In this document: piece by piece, positions 44,632 through 52,981 of the stretch | Layout of the letters: the number at the start of each line of letters is the position of its first letter | How positions within the stretch are numbered: the first letter of the stretch is position 1 | Source: a candidate division KSB1 bacterium | Lineage (GTDB): Bacteria > Zhuqueibacterota > Zhuqueibacteria > Zhuqueibacterales > Zhuqueibacteraceae | DNA length: 64,000 nucleotides | Assembly: GCA_034506255.1 (NCBI GenBank) | Contig: JAPDPX010000007.1 | Location: 62,001-126,000 of the forward strand | Direction: 5' to 3' | The notes under the pieces: generated by a model | What the model was told of the DNA's origin: nothing | Database searches by the model: none | The model's input: only the letters and a program-made list of their open reading frames with translations | Translations under genes and position numbers: made by a program

Positions 44632-45533
44632 TCGGCAGGCTGCGCTTTCTGAATGCGTATGCGCCAGTCCGGACCGGAGCCGATTTTGTGCCGCGCGGCA
44701 AAACTGTCCTGATTGATCGCCAGGGCCACTTGCAGCTGGCTGTTGAGATAAAGCAGCGGCTGGCCGACCGGCACCTCGCCGAAGGTTCGAACATAGGGCA
44801 TCTCCCCCGCGAAAACCGGCCGGTCCTGGTGGGTGATGGCGACACGGCAACGCTCGCCGGGCTGCACCCCCAGCCTGGCAAAGGTCGCCTGATCAATGTT
44901 GGTCCAGAGGTTGCCGTACTGCACGTCCAGGATGGGAATGGTGCCCAGCAACGCGCCTTGCTCGAAGACTGCTTTCTGGTGGGGAATGACGACGACGTGC
45001 GGCGGGAGCGCGGGTCCGACTTGTTCAAAAGAGATGAGGCCGGCCGCCAGCCGCGCCGCGGTGAAGGCGTACACATCCCGGCCGTGAAAGGTGTGGGAGT
45101 CGCGTGAGCCGGGCAGGCGATGGCGATTCTCATCGATCTCGCGCAGTGCGGCAATACCCATGCTCTCCGCGACAAAAGTGAGCGTGCCGTTGTCCGGCGT
45201 GACGAAGTAGTGCCCGGTCCTGGTCTTGAGCACCACCGCTTTGCGGTCGGTGCCCACGCCGGGATCCACCACCGAGACGAACACGGTTCCGGCCGGCCAG
45301 TGGGGCGCGGTTTCCTGCAGACGCAGCGCCGCTTCCCAAATGTTGAAGGCGGGAATCTCGTGGGTCAGGTCGAACATGGCGAGCTTCGGGTGCACACGGA
45401 ACGCCACGCCCTTCATGCTGGCGACGGCGCCATCACGCAGACCGAAATCACTTTGGAAAACCAGCGCGGGCTGCGCCCAGCAGACGGCGTGCACCACCGC
45501 ACTCAAAAAAAACGCATACCACGGTTGCATCAT
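44628..45533 (-). CDS. SAM hydroxide adenosyltransferase/chlorinase-like (DUF62) with signal peptide
   Basis: 301 residues from the ATG at 45531-45533, with AGGGAG nine bases upstream; an ATG 13 codons earlier lacks a site. An N-terminal hydrophobic signal (WYAFFLSAVVHAVCWAQ) precedes the DUF62 core: LVFQSDFGLRDGAVASMKG near 22-40, VVDPGVGTDRKAVV near 88, and FVTPDNGTLTFV near 110. The C-terminal barrel has NLWTNIDQATF. Cytosolic relatives hydrolyse S-adenosylmethionine to adenosine and methionine. Export to the periplasm would be odd for that substrate. It overlaps the ABC exporter gene by four bases. Confidence 0.82.
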   Translation of the reverse strand: MMQPWYAFFLSAVVHAVCWAQPALVFQSDFGLRDGAVASMKGVAFRVHPKLAMFDLTHEIPAFNIWEAALRLQETAPHWPAGTVFVSVVDPGVGTDRKAVVLKTRTGHYFVTPDNGTLTFVAESMGIAALREIDENRHRLPGSRDSHTFHGRDVYAFTAARLAAGLISFEQVGPALPPHVVVIPHQKAVFEQGALLGTIPILDVQYGNLWTNIDQATFARLGVQPGERCRVAITHQDRPVFAGEMPYVRTFGEVPVGQPLLYLNSQLQVALAINQDSFAARHKIGSGPDWRIRIQKAQPAE

Positions 45534-45992
45534 GCCAGAGGGCTCCCTCACAGGCACGAGAGTTTCATTCATGCATGCAGACAGGATGCCTGCGCTGCAA
45601 GTTTCGCGGCCACGATGATTTTTCGGCAGGCAGTCGCTAAACTAGGATCGCCGGGGCAAAACCGCAAGCGTTTTCTCAGCCGGCCGGTAATCCTTTCGTA
45701 ACGTGTGCAGTAGCGCCGGCATCCCTGCATGAAGACAAGATGTCTGTGCTCCTGCTCCCACATAACTGAGGTAGTACGCCAGCCACTGTCCTGCCGAAAA
45801 CAGCCTTGCAAGAGTCCGCAAAACTGATTATTTTGGCCCACGCAAAAAATGAGGCAAAAGCGAATGTCTGCAATTGCGTTCGGCCGCAATTTTTGCTGCA
45901 CCCGTCCGGCGTGAGGGTCAACCGGACGGCAGCTCATGCTGCCGCTCACCCCCCTACCACCTGACTGCAGAACCAAGCGCAAGGAGACTGCC
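45534..45992. other. Intergenic region between divergent genes, with repeats
   Basis: About 460 bases. It contains the third ~70-base repeat copy (45709-45777) and a related fragment with GCAGACAGGATGCCTGCGCT near 45577-45598. No coding content or clear promoter was seen. Confidence 0.5.
45709..45777 (+). repeat. Short dispersed repeat, copy 3
   Basis: It aligns end to end with 1884-1952: AGTAGCGCCGGCATCCCTGC at the start, GAAGACAAGATGTCTG in the middle, CCCACATAACTGAGGTAGTAC at the end region. The core AGACA-AGA-TGTCT is a short palindrome. Confidence 0.6.
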
Positions 45993-46916
45993 ATGGCATT
46001 GTCACATTTGGGCTATCCCGACACGTTGTTTGTCATGCCGTTCGATCACCGCGGCTCGTTTCAGGCGAAAATGTTCGGCATCAAGGGCCGCCAGCCGACC
46101 GCGGATGAAACCAGGATGATCGCCTCCTATAAAACCGTGGTGTACGAGGGCTTCCTGAAGGCGCTGGCGATGGGCGTGCCGAAGGACAAGGCTGCCATTC
46201 TGGTTGACGAGCAATTCGGTGCCGACTGTGCACGCGATGCCCTCGGCAAGGGCATCAAGGTCGCGATGCCGGCCGAGAAAAGCGGGCAGGATGAATTCGA
46301 CTTCGAATACGGCGAGCAGTTTGCCGCCCACATTGAACAGTTCAATCCCACTTTCGTGAAGGTGCTGGTGCGCTACAATGTCGAAGAGGATGCCGCGATG
46401 AACCGGCGCCAGGCTGAGCGCCTTGCGAGATTGAGTGATTACTGCCACAGCCACAACAAGAAATTCATGTTCGAGCTGCTGGTGCCGGCCACCGCAGCGC
46501 AATTGGAGAAACTCGGCGGCGACAAGAAAAAGTTCGACACGGCGATGCGCCCCGGCTTGATGGAAAAGGCGATCGCGGAGTTGCAGGCCGCCGGCATCGA
46601 GCCGGACGTGTGGAAGCTCGAGGGCCTGGAGCACGCGGATGATTACAAGGCGATCGTGGCGCAGGCGCGCAGCCAGGGCCGCAAACAAGTCGGCATGATT
46701 GTGCTCGGCCGTGGCGAAAATGCGGAAAAGGTGAATCACTGGTTGCGCGAAGGGGCCAAGGTCGAGGGGGTGATCGGCTTTGCCGTGGGCCGCACCGTGT
46801 TCTGGGATGCGCTGGAAGGCCTGAAGAACAACAAACACGGCCGGGAAGACGCGGTCAACATGGTGGCCAACAACTACAAAGGCCTGGTTGATTTGTTTAC
46901 CAGGGCGCAGGCCTGA
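45993..46916 (+). CDS. DUF2090-family aldolase-like protein (IolC C-terminal domain homolog)
   Basis: 307 residues from the ATG at 45993, with AAGGAG six bases upstream. The sequence follows the DUF2090 pattern: LFVMPFDHRGSFQAKMFG near 10, AAILVDEQFGADCAR near 65, PAEKSGQDEFDFEYG near 90, KVLVRYN near 118, FMFELLVPAT near 158, DVWKLEGL near 202 and GFAVGRTVFWDAL near 265. The domain is a class I aldolase-like TIM barrel; in IolC proteins it is fused to the 5-dehydro-2-deoxygluconokinase. The stand-alone form may cleave a related sugar phosphate. Lys95 or the Lys in DVWKLEG could be the Schiff-base residue. No inositol genes are nearby. Confidence 0.83.
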   Translation: MALSHLGYPDTLFVMPFDHRGSFQAKMFGIKGRQPTADETRMIASYKTVVYEGFLKALAMGVPKDKAAILVDEQFGADCARDALGKGIKVAMPAEKSGQDEFDFEYGEQFAAHIEQFNPTFVKVLVRYNVEEDAAMNRRQAERLARLSDYCHSHNKKFMFELLVPATAAQLEKLGGDKKKFDTAMRPGLMEKAIAELQAAGIEPDVWKLEGLEHADDYKAIVAQARSQGRKQVGMIVLGRGENAEKVNHWLREGAKVEGVIGFAVGRTVFWDALEGLKNNKHGREDAVNMVANNYKGLVDLFTRAQA

Positions 46917-47229
46917 CACCACCAGCAGAACACACGCAAAGGCGGAGACGAAACGCGGCAAAGAACGGTTCTCCGCCTTTGCACGAAGCCGCGCGACCAA
47001 AACATTGTAGTGGTACCTGCTGTGACAGAAATGGCTGTGAAAACACAGGGAATGCACCGGCCTCCGAATATTGCCTGATTCGTTGCACCCCAAAGCCGGG
47101 CACGACTGTTCCTCCTGCCGGCGTCTCCAACCTCACGGCAACGGCTGACTTCCAGGGTTCAAGCTGGCCGCATGCCTCGTTGCTCCTCTGACCCGGTATC
47201 AACCCAACTCGTTTTAAGGAAGCGCAGCA
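46917..47229. other. Intergenic region with a long perfect hairpin
   Basis: About 310 bases between co-oriented genes. The main feature is the hairpin at 46936-46982. No coding content was seen. Confidence 0.45.
46936..46982 (+). terminator. 12-bp perfect hairpin after the aldolase-like gene
   Basis: GCAAAGGCGGAG (46936-46947) is the exact reverse complement of CTCCGCCTTTGC (46971-46982), with a 23-base loop. It begins 20 bases past the stop. There is no downstream T-run, so it may be a processing or mRNA-protecting structure rather than a classic terminator. Confidence 0.4.
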
Positions 47230-49737
47230 ATGCTTCTCGAGTCGAGTGCGCCAGGCGCCACAGAGACGAATCTGCCCCTGTCCGTTTTGGAAAAGGAAGT
47301 GACGGCCACCGTTGCCCAGGCGGCGCCATTGTTGCAAGCCGAGTTGGCGGCGTGCTGGCGCACCAGCATTGCCGATTTTCCCGTGACTTTGTCACCCGCG
47401 CAAGTGACGCAATGCGAGCAGCGCTATCTCGAGCAAGTACGCCGGCGGCTGGTACAGCTTGGCGCCACAGCCGGCAATGTGGAAGCCTATCCCACGGTGA
47501 GCTGCCAGCGGCTGCATGAATATTTCAGCGGGCGGCTGCTGCAGGAGCTGCGCGCGGCATTTGCACGCGCAGCGCTGCGGCAATCCCTCACCAAAACCGA
47601 GAAGCTCGAAATCCTGGCCGGCATGCTGCGCACGCGCCATCTCGATGCCCGGTTGAAAAAACTCTTCACCAACGGCGAAGTGAAGCTGCCGGGCGGTCTG
47701 CCCTTTCAAGGCAAGGGCTTTCGCTCGATGGGCCAGGAGGCGATTTACGCTGCGGCGCTGCGGCTGCGGCGCGGACCCCAATTCCAGCAGGGCGGCCGCT
47801 ACCTCGGCGATTATGTCGCACCGATGATTCGCGACCTGGGCCTGGCGCTTGCCATGGGCCAGCAGCCCTACGACGTGATGGCGGCACAAATGGGCAAAAC
47901 CGGCAAGCCGACCAACGGCAAAGACCTGCACATTGGCGATTTCACCTGCGGCATCCTCCCGCCTGCAGCGCCGATCACCATCAGCTCCGGTTCGGCCTGC
48001 GGCCTCGGCTTTGCCCTGCGCGGCAGCGGACGCATCGTCGTCACCTGCATCGGCGAGGGCGGCACTTCCGCGGGTGAATGGCATGAGGTCATCAACTTCG
48101 CCGCCGTGCAGAAACTGCCGATTGTGTTCCTCGTGCAAAACAATCAAACCGCGCTTTCCACGCCGGTGTGGGAACAATGTGCCGCGTTCAACTTCGCGCA
48201 AAAGGCGATTGGTTATGGCCTGCGCGGCCTCACGATCGACGGCACCGATCCGGAAGCGGTGTGTGCCGCGGTCACCGAAGCCGCCGCCTGCTGCCGCCGC
48301 GGCGAAGGCCCGGTGCTGGTCGAGCTGGTGACCATGCGCATGTGCGGCCACGCGCATCACGACGACATGCTTTACTTCGGCAGGGAACCCGAGCAGTTTT
48401 TGGAGTATGTGCCGCCCGCTAAAATCAGCGGCGGCTATGTGGATGCGCAGAAGTATGAATTCTGGTATCACAGGGATCCCGTCAAGCTTTATCAGCAACG
48501 CCTGCTCGCGGAAGGCGTGCTGGATGCCGTGCAATTGCAGCAAATGATCGCGGCGATTGCAGCGGAAATCGAGGCGGCGGCGCAGCAGGTGATTGCGGCG
48601 CCGTGGCCGGCCGCCAGTCTCGCCGGACATCCCGTGGTGACGGATGGCAAATGGCAGCAACACCGCCTGCCACTGGCCGGCGAGCGCGAGCCGGTTCGGA
48701 TGACACAATCCTGGCGGCCAACGGAAGCTGCCGGCGTGCAGTTCGATCCCAACGGCAAAACCTTCTGGCAGGCGATTGTCGAAGCGCTGGAGGAAGAGCT
48801 GCGGCGCGATCCCGAGGTTTTTCTGCTGGGGGAGGATGTCGGCGGCAATTATGGCAATGCCTTCGTCATTCTCAAACCCCTGCTGGCGGAGTTCGGCGAT
48901 CGCATGATCAACACACCGCTGGCAGAGGCGGCAATTATCGCCTGCGCCACCGGTGCGGCACTGGCGGGCAAACGGCCGGTCGCGGAAATGCAGTTCAATG
49001 ATTTCGTGGCGAGCGGATTCAATCAACTCGTGAACAACGCGGCCAAGATCTTCTATCGCTGGGGCCAGCCCGTGCCCATGACCGTGCGCCTGCCGTGGGG
49101 CGGGTTGCGCAACGCCGGGCCGTATCATTCACAAAACACCGAGCCCTGGTTTTACCGCACACCCGGCCTGAAGATCGTTTGCCCCTCCACCCCGCGCGAG
49201 GCCAAAGGTCTGCTCAAAGCGGCCATTCGCGATGACAATCCCGTGCTCTTTCTCGAACACATTGCACTCTATCGCCTGGCCGCGATCAAACAGCAGTTGC
49301 CCCCTGCCGATGCCGAAGAATTGATCGCGATCGGCAGCGCGCATCTCAAACGCGCCGGCGATGATTTGACCATGATCACTTACGGCGCTTATGTGCATCG
49401 CTGCCTCGCCGCGGCACAGGCACTTGCCGAAAACGACGGCATTGCCTGCCAGGTGCTGGATTTGCGTTCGCTGCAACCGCTCGACCGGGAGGCCATTCTC
49501 GCATGCGTGCGGCACACCAATCGCGTGCTGATTGTGCACGAGGATTCCAAAACCGGCGGCATTGGCCAGTCGCTCGCCGCGCTCATTGCCGAAGAGGCCT
49601 TTGCCGCGCTCGATGCACCGGTGTGCGTGCTGGGCAGCCTTGACACGCCCGTGCCCTACAGCCCGCCGCTCGAGGAGGCATTTCTCGTGAGCCAGAAACA
49701 AATCGAGGAGGCGGCCCGGCAATTGGCACGCTACTAA
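47230..49737 (+). CDS. Fused alpha-beta 2-oxoacid dehydrogenase E1 (branched-chain/2-oxoisovalerate type)
   Basis: 835 residues. The first ~100 residues have no clear assignment. The E1-alpha part (about 125-420) has FRSMGQEAIYAAALRLR, SSGSACGLGFALRGSG, and the thiamine-diphosphate motif GEGGTSAGEWHE (275-286) ending at NN near 304; Glu replaces the common Asp of GDG. The E1-beta part (about 500-835) has LGEDVGGNYG, NTPLAEAAIIACATGAALAG, EMQFNDFVASGFNQLVNNAAK and TYGAYVHR. It decarboxylates a 2-oxoacid and transfers the acyl group to E2 lipoate. Genes for E2 and E3 are not adjacent. AAGGA lies ten bases upstream. Confidence 0.9.
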   Translation: MLLESSAPGATETNLPLSVLEKEVTATVAQAAPLLQAELAACWRTSIADFPVTLSPAQVTQCEQRYLEQVRRRLVQLGATAGNVEAYPTVSCQRLHEYFSGRLLQELRAAFARAALRQSLTKTEKLEILAGMLRTRHLDARLKKLFTNGEVKLPGGLPFQGKGFRSMGQEAIYAAALRLRRGPQFQQGGRYLGDYVAPMIRDLGLALAMGQQPYDVMAAQMGKTGKPTNGKDLHIGDFTCGILPPAAPITISSGSACGLGFALRGSGRIVVTCIGEGGTSAGEWHEVINFAAVQKLPIVFLVQNNQTALSTPVWEQCAAFNFAQKAIGYGLRGLTIDGTDPEAVCAAVTEAAACCRRGEGPVLVELVTMRMCGHAHHDDMLYFGREPEQFLEYVPPAKISGGYVDAQKYEFWYHRDPVKLYQQRLLAEGVLDAVQLQQMIAAIAAEIEAAAQQVIAAPWPAASLAGHPVVTDGKWQQHRLPLAGEREPVRMTQSWRPTEAAGVQFDPNGKTFWQAIVEALEEELRRDPEVFLLGEDVGGNYGNAFVILKPLLAEFGDRMINTPLAEAAIIACATGAALAGKRPVAEMQFNDFVASGFNQLVNNAAKIFYRWGQPVPMTVRLPWGGLRNAGPYHSQNTEPWFYRTPGLKIVCPSTPREAKGLLKAAIRDDNPVLFLEHIALYRLAAIKQQLPPADAEELIAIGSAHLKRAGDDLTMITYGAYVHRCLAAAQALAENDGIACQVLDLRSLQPLDREAILACVRHTNRVLIVHEDSKTGGIGQSLAALIAEEAFAALDAPVCVLGSLDTPVPYSPPLEEAFLVSQKQIEEAARQLARY

Positions 49738-50336
49738 ATACTTTCGCAGTAGACCCTTCAGGGGCGGTGCCTGAAGACACTACTCAAAAGCTCATTTTCA
49801 TCTTGATGGGTGCTGCGCGCGGCATGGCCATTACCATGAAAATGCCCTGGCGCAGGCTGCGTCATGAAGCCTGACAAGCGATTGTCAGGCCAGCAGCAAT
49901 CCGGTGCCGGCAAAGGGATCATCTGATTTATGCATGGGTCATGTTGCCCTCACCGCCTGCGATTGAAAGCGCAGGCGCAAAGCGCGGGTTGGCCAAGGCT
50001 GACTCGTCAACCGCTTAGTGGGCAGCCGCCTGCAGGTGGTTTCAGCTTTGAATCTGAGAATTTATTCGCAGGTTAAAGGTGGCAAAAGGAAGAGGCACAA
50101 TTCAGAATTAAAAAGATGAGTTGACTATTAGGTCGCGTCGTGCGACATTCAGGCGGCAGGATTCGGGCCTCCGGTTTGACCCGATTTGCGATGGCATACT
50201 GGTGAACAACCCGCGGCGGCACACCTGGCTGCAAACGAAAGCGATCGGATGCCCGCGTCAGGCAGTGCGCTCCAGATGACGAAATCCATGCCGGAATGGC
50301 CCGGCAGCAAAACTGCAAAATCGTCGGGAGAGACCG
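49738..50336. other. 600-base intergenic region with three hairpins
   Basis: It contains three perfect or near-perfect hairpins: CTTCAGG/CCTGAAG at 49756-49776 (extendable by AGTAG/CTACT), GCCTGACA/TGTCAGGC at 49869-49890, and CGCCTGCG/CGCAGGCG at 49954-49977. None has a T-run. I checked for tRNA-Sec because selD lies downstream, but saw no T-arm consensus. Confidence 0.45.
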
Positions 50337-51140
50337 ATGCTCGCCCAAAGCCTCGCCCTGACCAGCAGCGGCTGGCTGCTGGTCAGCTTGCTGATGACCG
50401 GGCTCTGGCTCATTCATCTCCGCATCAAGAATGCCGGCCTGGTGGACTTCGGCTGGGCTTTGGGATTGGCACTGCTGGCGCTGTTGTATGGCCGCGGTGC
50501 GCAGGGTTTTCTGCCGCGGCGGCTGCTCATCACGGCGATGGCGATGGCGTGGGGATTGCGCCTGGCCTTCTTTCTCCTGTTCACACGCTATCTTGGCCGC
50601 GAAGAAGAGGGCCGTTATCGCGAGCTGCGGCGCCGCTGGCAAAGGCATGTGGGCTTGAAATTTTTTGTTTTCTTTCAAGCACAAGCTTTGCTTGCCGTGG
50701 TATTGTCGCTGCCGTTTCTGCTGGCATGTTTGAACCCGGCGCCGCGCCTGACTGCGCTGGAATGGAGTGCCGCAGGTCTGTGGCTGGCCGCCTTTGTCGG
50801 AGAAACCACCGCGGACTGGCAATTGCACCGTTTCAAAAGCAATCCGGAGAATCGCGGCAAAACCTGCCGCACGGGCTGGTGGCATTACTCCCGCCACCCC
50901 AACTATTTTTTCGAATCATTGATCTGGATGGCTTATGCGCTGTTCGCGCTGGCTTCGCCGTTGGGGTGGCTGGCCCTGAGCGCGCCGCTGCTCATGCTGC
51001 TGGCGATTTTCAAAGTCACCGGTATTCCCGCGACCGAGGCGCAGGCCCTGCGCAGCAGAGGGCAGGATTATCGCGAGTATCAGCGCACCACCAGCATGTT
51101 CGTCCCCTGGCTCAAAAAGAACCTGAGACCTGGTTTATGA
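50337..51140 (+). CDS. DUF1295 (steroid 5-alpha-reductase-like) membrane protein
   Basis: 267 residues with about six or seven membrane helices. The DUF1295 pattern is visible: NAGLVDFGWALGLALLALL near 33, RYRELRRRWQRH near 87, ADWQLHRFKSNPENRGKTC near 162, the signature GWWHYSRHPNYFFESLIW near 183, and GQDYREYQRTTSMFVPW near 244. Relatives are integral-membrane NAD(P)H-dependent reductases or methyltransferase-like enzymes of isoprenoids. The substrate is unknown. GGGAG lies six bases upstream of the ATG. Its stop overlaps the next gene (ATGA), placing it in an operon with selD. Confidence 0.87.
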   Translation: MLAQSLALTSSGWLLVSLLMTGLWLIHLRIKNAGLVDFGWALGLALLALLYGRGAQGFLPRRLLITAMAMAWGLRLAFFLLFTRYLGREEEGRYRELRRRWQRHVGLKFFVFFQAQALLAVVLSLPFLLACLNPAPRLTALEWSAAGLWLAAFVGETTADWQLHRFKSNPENRGKTCRTGWWHYSRHPNYFFESLIWMAYALFALASPLGWLALSAPLLMLLAIFKVTGIPATEAQALRSRGQDYREYQRTTSMFVPWLKKNLRPGL

Positions 51141-51469
51141 AACGTCAAAAGAAACCTCGCGCACATGACTCCATGCCCGATCGCTGCGCCTGGTGTGACC
51201 GCCCGATCAACCCCCATGAGGAGGTTTTTGGCTGCGGTGCGAAAGCGATGCCCGGTATCGATCTGCGCGACCGCGAGGGCAAAATCATCCCGCTGTTCCT
51301 CGCCCTGATTCGCCGCACCGTGCCGGCGATCGTGGTGCCGAGTGATTCACAGGCCAAACGGGACGGCAATGATCTTTACTTTGTCATTTGCAGCGAACGC
51401 TGCGGCCGGGAATTGAAAGAGGCTTTGCAACGGGACAAAGATGCGTTTGGCACACTTTGCCTGAACTGA
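51137..51469 (+). CDS. Small Cys-rich protein, probable zinc ribbon
   Basis: 110 residues. The ATG overlaps the DUF1295 stop by four bases. Two Cys pairs, CAWCDRP near 17 and ICSERCGRE near 87, could form one zinc site; another Cys lies in VFGCGAK. It is hydrophilic and basic at the start. No named family is recognised. It ends one base before the selD ATG, so translation is coupled and a link to selenium or to the DUF1295 enzyme is plausible but unproven. Confidence 0.72.
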   Translation: MKRQKKPRAHDSMPDRCAWCDRPINPHEEVFGCGAKAMPGIDLRDREGKIIPLFLALIRRTVPAIVVPSDSQAKRDGNDLYFVICSERCGRELKEALQRDKDAFGTLCLN

Positions 51470-51470
51470 A

Positions 51471-52514
51471 ATGCCCCATACCAAAGAAGAAATCACCAAA
51501 CTCACGCACACCGTGCGCTGCGCCGGCTGAGCTTCCAAACTGAGCCCAACGTTGTTGTGGCAGGTCTTGAGCAAGGTGCAGCAACGGCCGATGCCCAACG
51601 TCTTGGCCGGCCTCGATCTCGCTGCCGATGCCGGCATCTACCAGTTGCGGGAAGATCTGGCGCTGGTGCAGACCGTCGATTTCTTCACGCCCATCGTTGA
51701 TGATCCCTATGATTTCGGCCGGATCGCCGCGACCAACTCCCTGAGTGATGTCTACGTCATGGGCGGCACGCCGCTCACCGCGTTGAACATTGCCTGTTTC
51801 CCCAAAAACGGCAACCCCGACTGGCTGGCCGCAATCTTAAACGGCGGCATCGCGCAGGCAGCCGCGGCTGGCGTGGCGGTTATTGGCGGACACACGGTGG
51901 ATGATCCCGAAATCAAATACGGCCTGGCTGTCACCGGAACGGTTCATCCGCAGCGCATCATCCATTCGCACACGGCCCAGCCCGGCGATGCCCTGGTGCT
52001 CACCAAACCCCTGGGCACCGGTATTTTGAGTACGGCGCTGAAAGCCGGCCGGCTGGATGAGAGCAGCACCCGGCGCCTGACGGAAGTGATGACACAACTC
52101 AACCAGCGCGCCAGCGAGGCCATGGTGGCGGTGGGGGCGCACGCCGCCACCGATGTGACCGGCTTCGGATTGCTGGGGCACGCCCATGAAATGGCGCGAG
52201 CCAGCCGGGTTAGCTTTCATCTCTCCTCCAGCATGATACCGTTGTTGCCGGGCGCCCTGCAATTTGCCCGCGAGGGCTGTCTCACCGGCGGTGGCCGCAG
52301 CAATGCGGAATTCGCCGGACCGCACGCGCGCTTGGCTGCCAGCCTGGAGGCCGCGCTGGTAAGTGTGTTGTTCGATCCGCAAACGGCCGGAGGACTGCTG
52401 ATCGCGCTGCCGCCTGCGCGTGTGCAGGAGTTTCTCGACCGTCTCGGCCAGGAGGATGCGTGTCAAATTGGCGAAGTTGGCCCGGCCGGTGAGCATGCTC
52501 TCATCATCGACTGA
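51471..52514 (+). CDS. selD: Selenide, water dikinase SelD with in-frame UGA (selenocysteine)
   Basis: 347 residues from the ATG at 51471 if UGA at 51528-51530 (codon 20) is read as selenocysteine. The N-terminal motif is RCAG-U-ASKLSP, matching the SelD active site in which Cys or Sec sits two residues before a Ser/Ala-Lys. The ATP-binding and Mg-binding blocks follow: VQTVDFFTPIVDDPYDFGRI, AATNSLSDVYVMGG, GGHTVDDPEIKYGLAVTG and TDVTGFGLLGHAHEMA. The enzyme makes selenophosphate from selenide and ATP. Conventional gene calling starts at 51552 and loses the catalytic end. A bacterial-SECIS-like hairpin follows the UGA. Third gene of an operon. Confidence 0.92.
51528..51561 (+). promoter_or_regulatory. 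Candidate bacterial SECIS element of selD
   Basis: After UGA (51528-51530), GCC (51544-51546) plus CAAC (51547-51550) pair with GTTG (51554-51557) and GGC (51559-51561), leaving one bulged T at 51558 and an apical loop GTT. The apical loop starts with G followed by U, about 20 bases from the UGA, which fits the general bacterial SECIS spacing. Folding was done by eye only. Confidence 0.5.
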
Positions 52515-52605
52515 ATTACACCGGGGGATGTCTGCTTCGGTGCACGGTTATTCGCCGGGGGTTATTTTTTGGACTGTAATGCCAGACTGAAGCTTTGCGC
52601 CCCGG

Positions 52606-52722
52606 AATTCGCCCGTTTGCCCAGGACGTCACGTTTTCCTCCCCCCGAAAATGAATTCCTGCGAAATATTTTTTCGTGGGATTTCGCTTTCGTGGAAGGA
52701 TTTTTGTACTTAATCCGACACC
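52606..52722 (-). repeat. ~115-base dispersed repeat, copy B
   Basis: Read on the minus strand it begins GGTGTCGGATTAAG, continues CAAAAATCCTTCCACGAAAG and CCCACGAAAAAATATTTCG, and ends GCAAACGGGCGAATT, matching copy A at both ends. Confidence 0.75.
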
Positions 52723-52789
52723 AATATTCCTTCCCATCCCACTGGCCGGCCTCAATGAGGCATCCTATGAAAGCAAAGAGCAACACTCT

Positions 52790-52887
52790 GGAAAACCTCT
52801 CACACGAAAAAATGCCCTCCCACGAAGTGTTTTTTTCGTGAGATTTCGCTTTCGTGGGAGGATTTTTTTGTGATCGCTCCCGACACC
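52790..52887 (-). repeat. ~115-base dispersed repeat, copy C
   Basis: Read on the minus strand it begins GGTGTCGGGAGCGATCAC, then TCCTCCCACGAAAGCGAAAT, then CACTTCGTGGGAGGGCATTT. The pair CCTCCCACGAA/TTCGTGGGAGG makes an 11-bp stem. It lacks the terminal CAAACGGGC block of copies A and B. Confidence 0.75.
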
Positions 52888-52946
52888 AGAGTCCCATTTC
52901 ACTGCCCTGAAGACACGCCCAGTTGGAACAGCAACGGCGTGTAATC

Positions 52947-52981
52947 AAAAAAGCCACGGCGTTTTCATGCCGTGGCCTTTT
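52947..52981. terminator. Bidirectional rho-independent terminator
   Basis: The stem GCCACGGC (52953-52960) with GCCGTGGC (52969-52976) is flanked by AAAAAA on the left and CTTTT on the right, so it serves both selD on the plus strand and the minus-strand membrane gene. The minus-strand version, with TTTTTT, is the stronger. Confidence 0.8.

Noticed and set aside
47392..49128. 578-codon open frame on the minus strand
   Set aside because: Antisense to the fused E1 gene; low-complexity translation.
49738..50336. tRNA-Sec near selD
   Set aside because: No T-arm GGTTCRA consensus or long extra arm was found.
51472..51552. SelD as a frameshifted or truncated pseudogene
   Set aside because: The stop is UGA exactly at the active-site position and the frame is intact on both sides. 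Selenocysteine is the better explanation.
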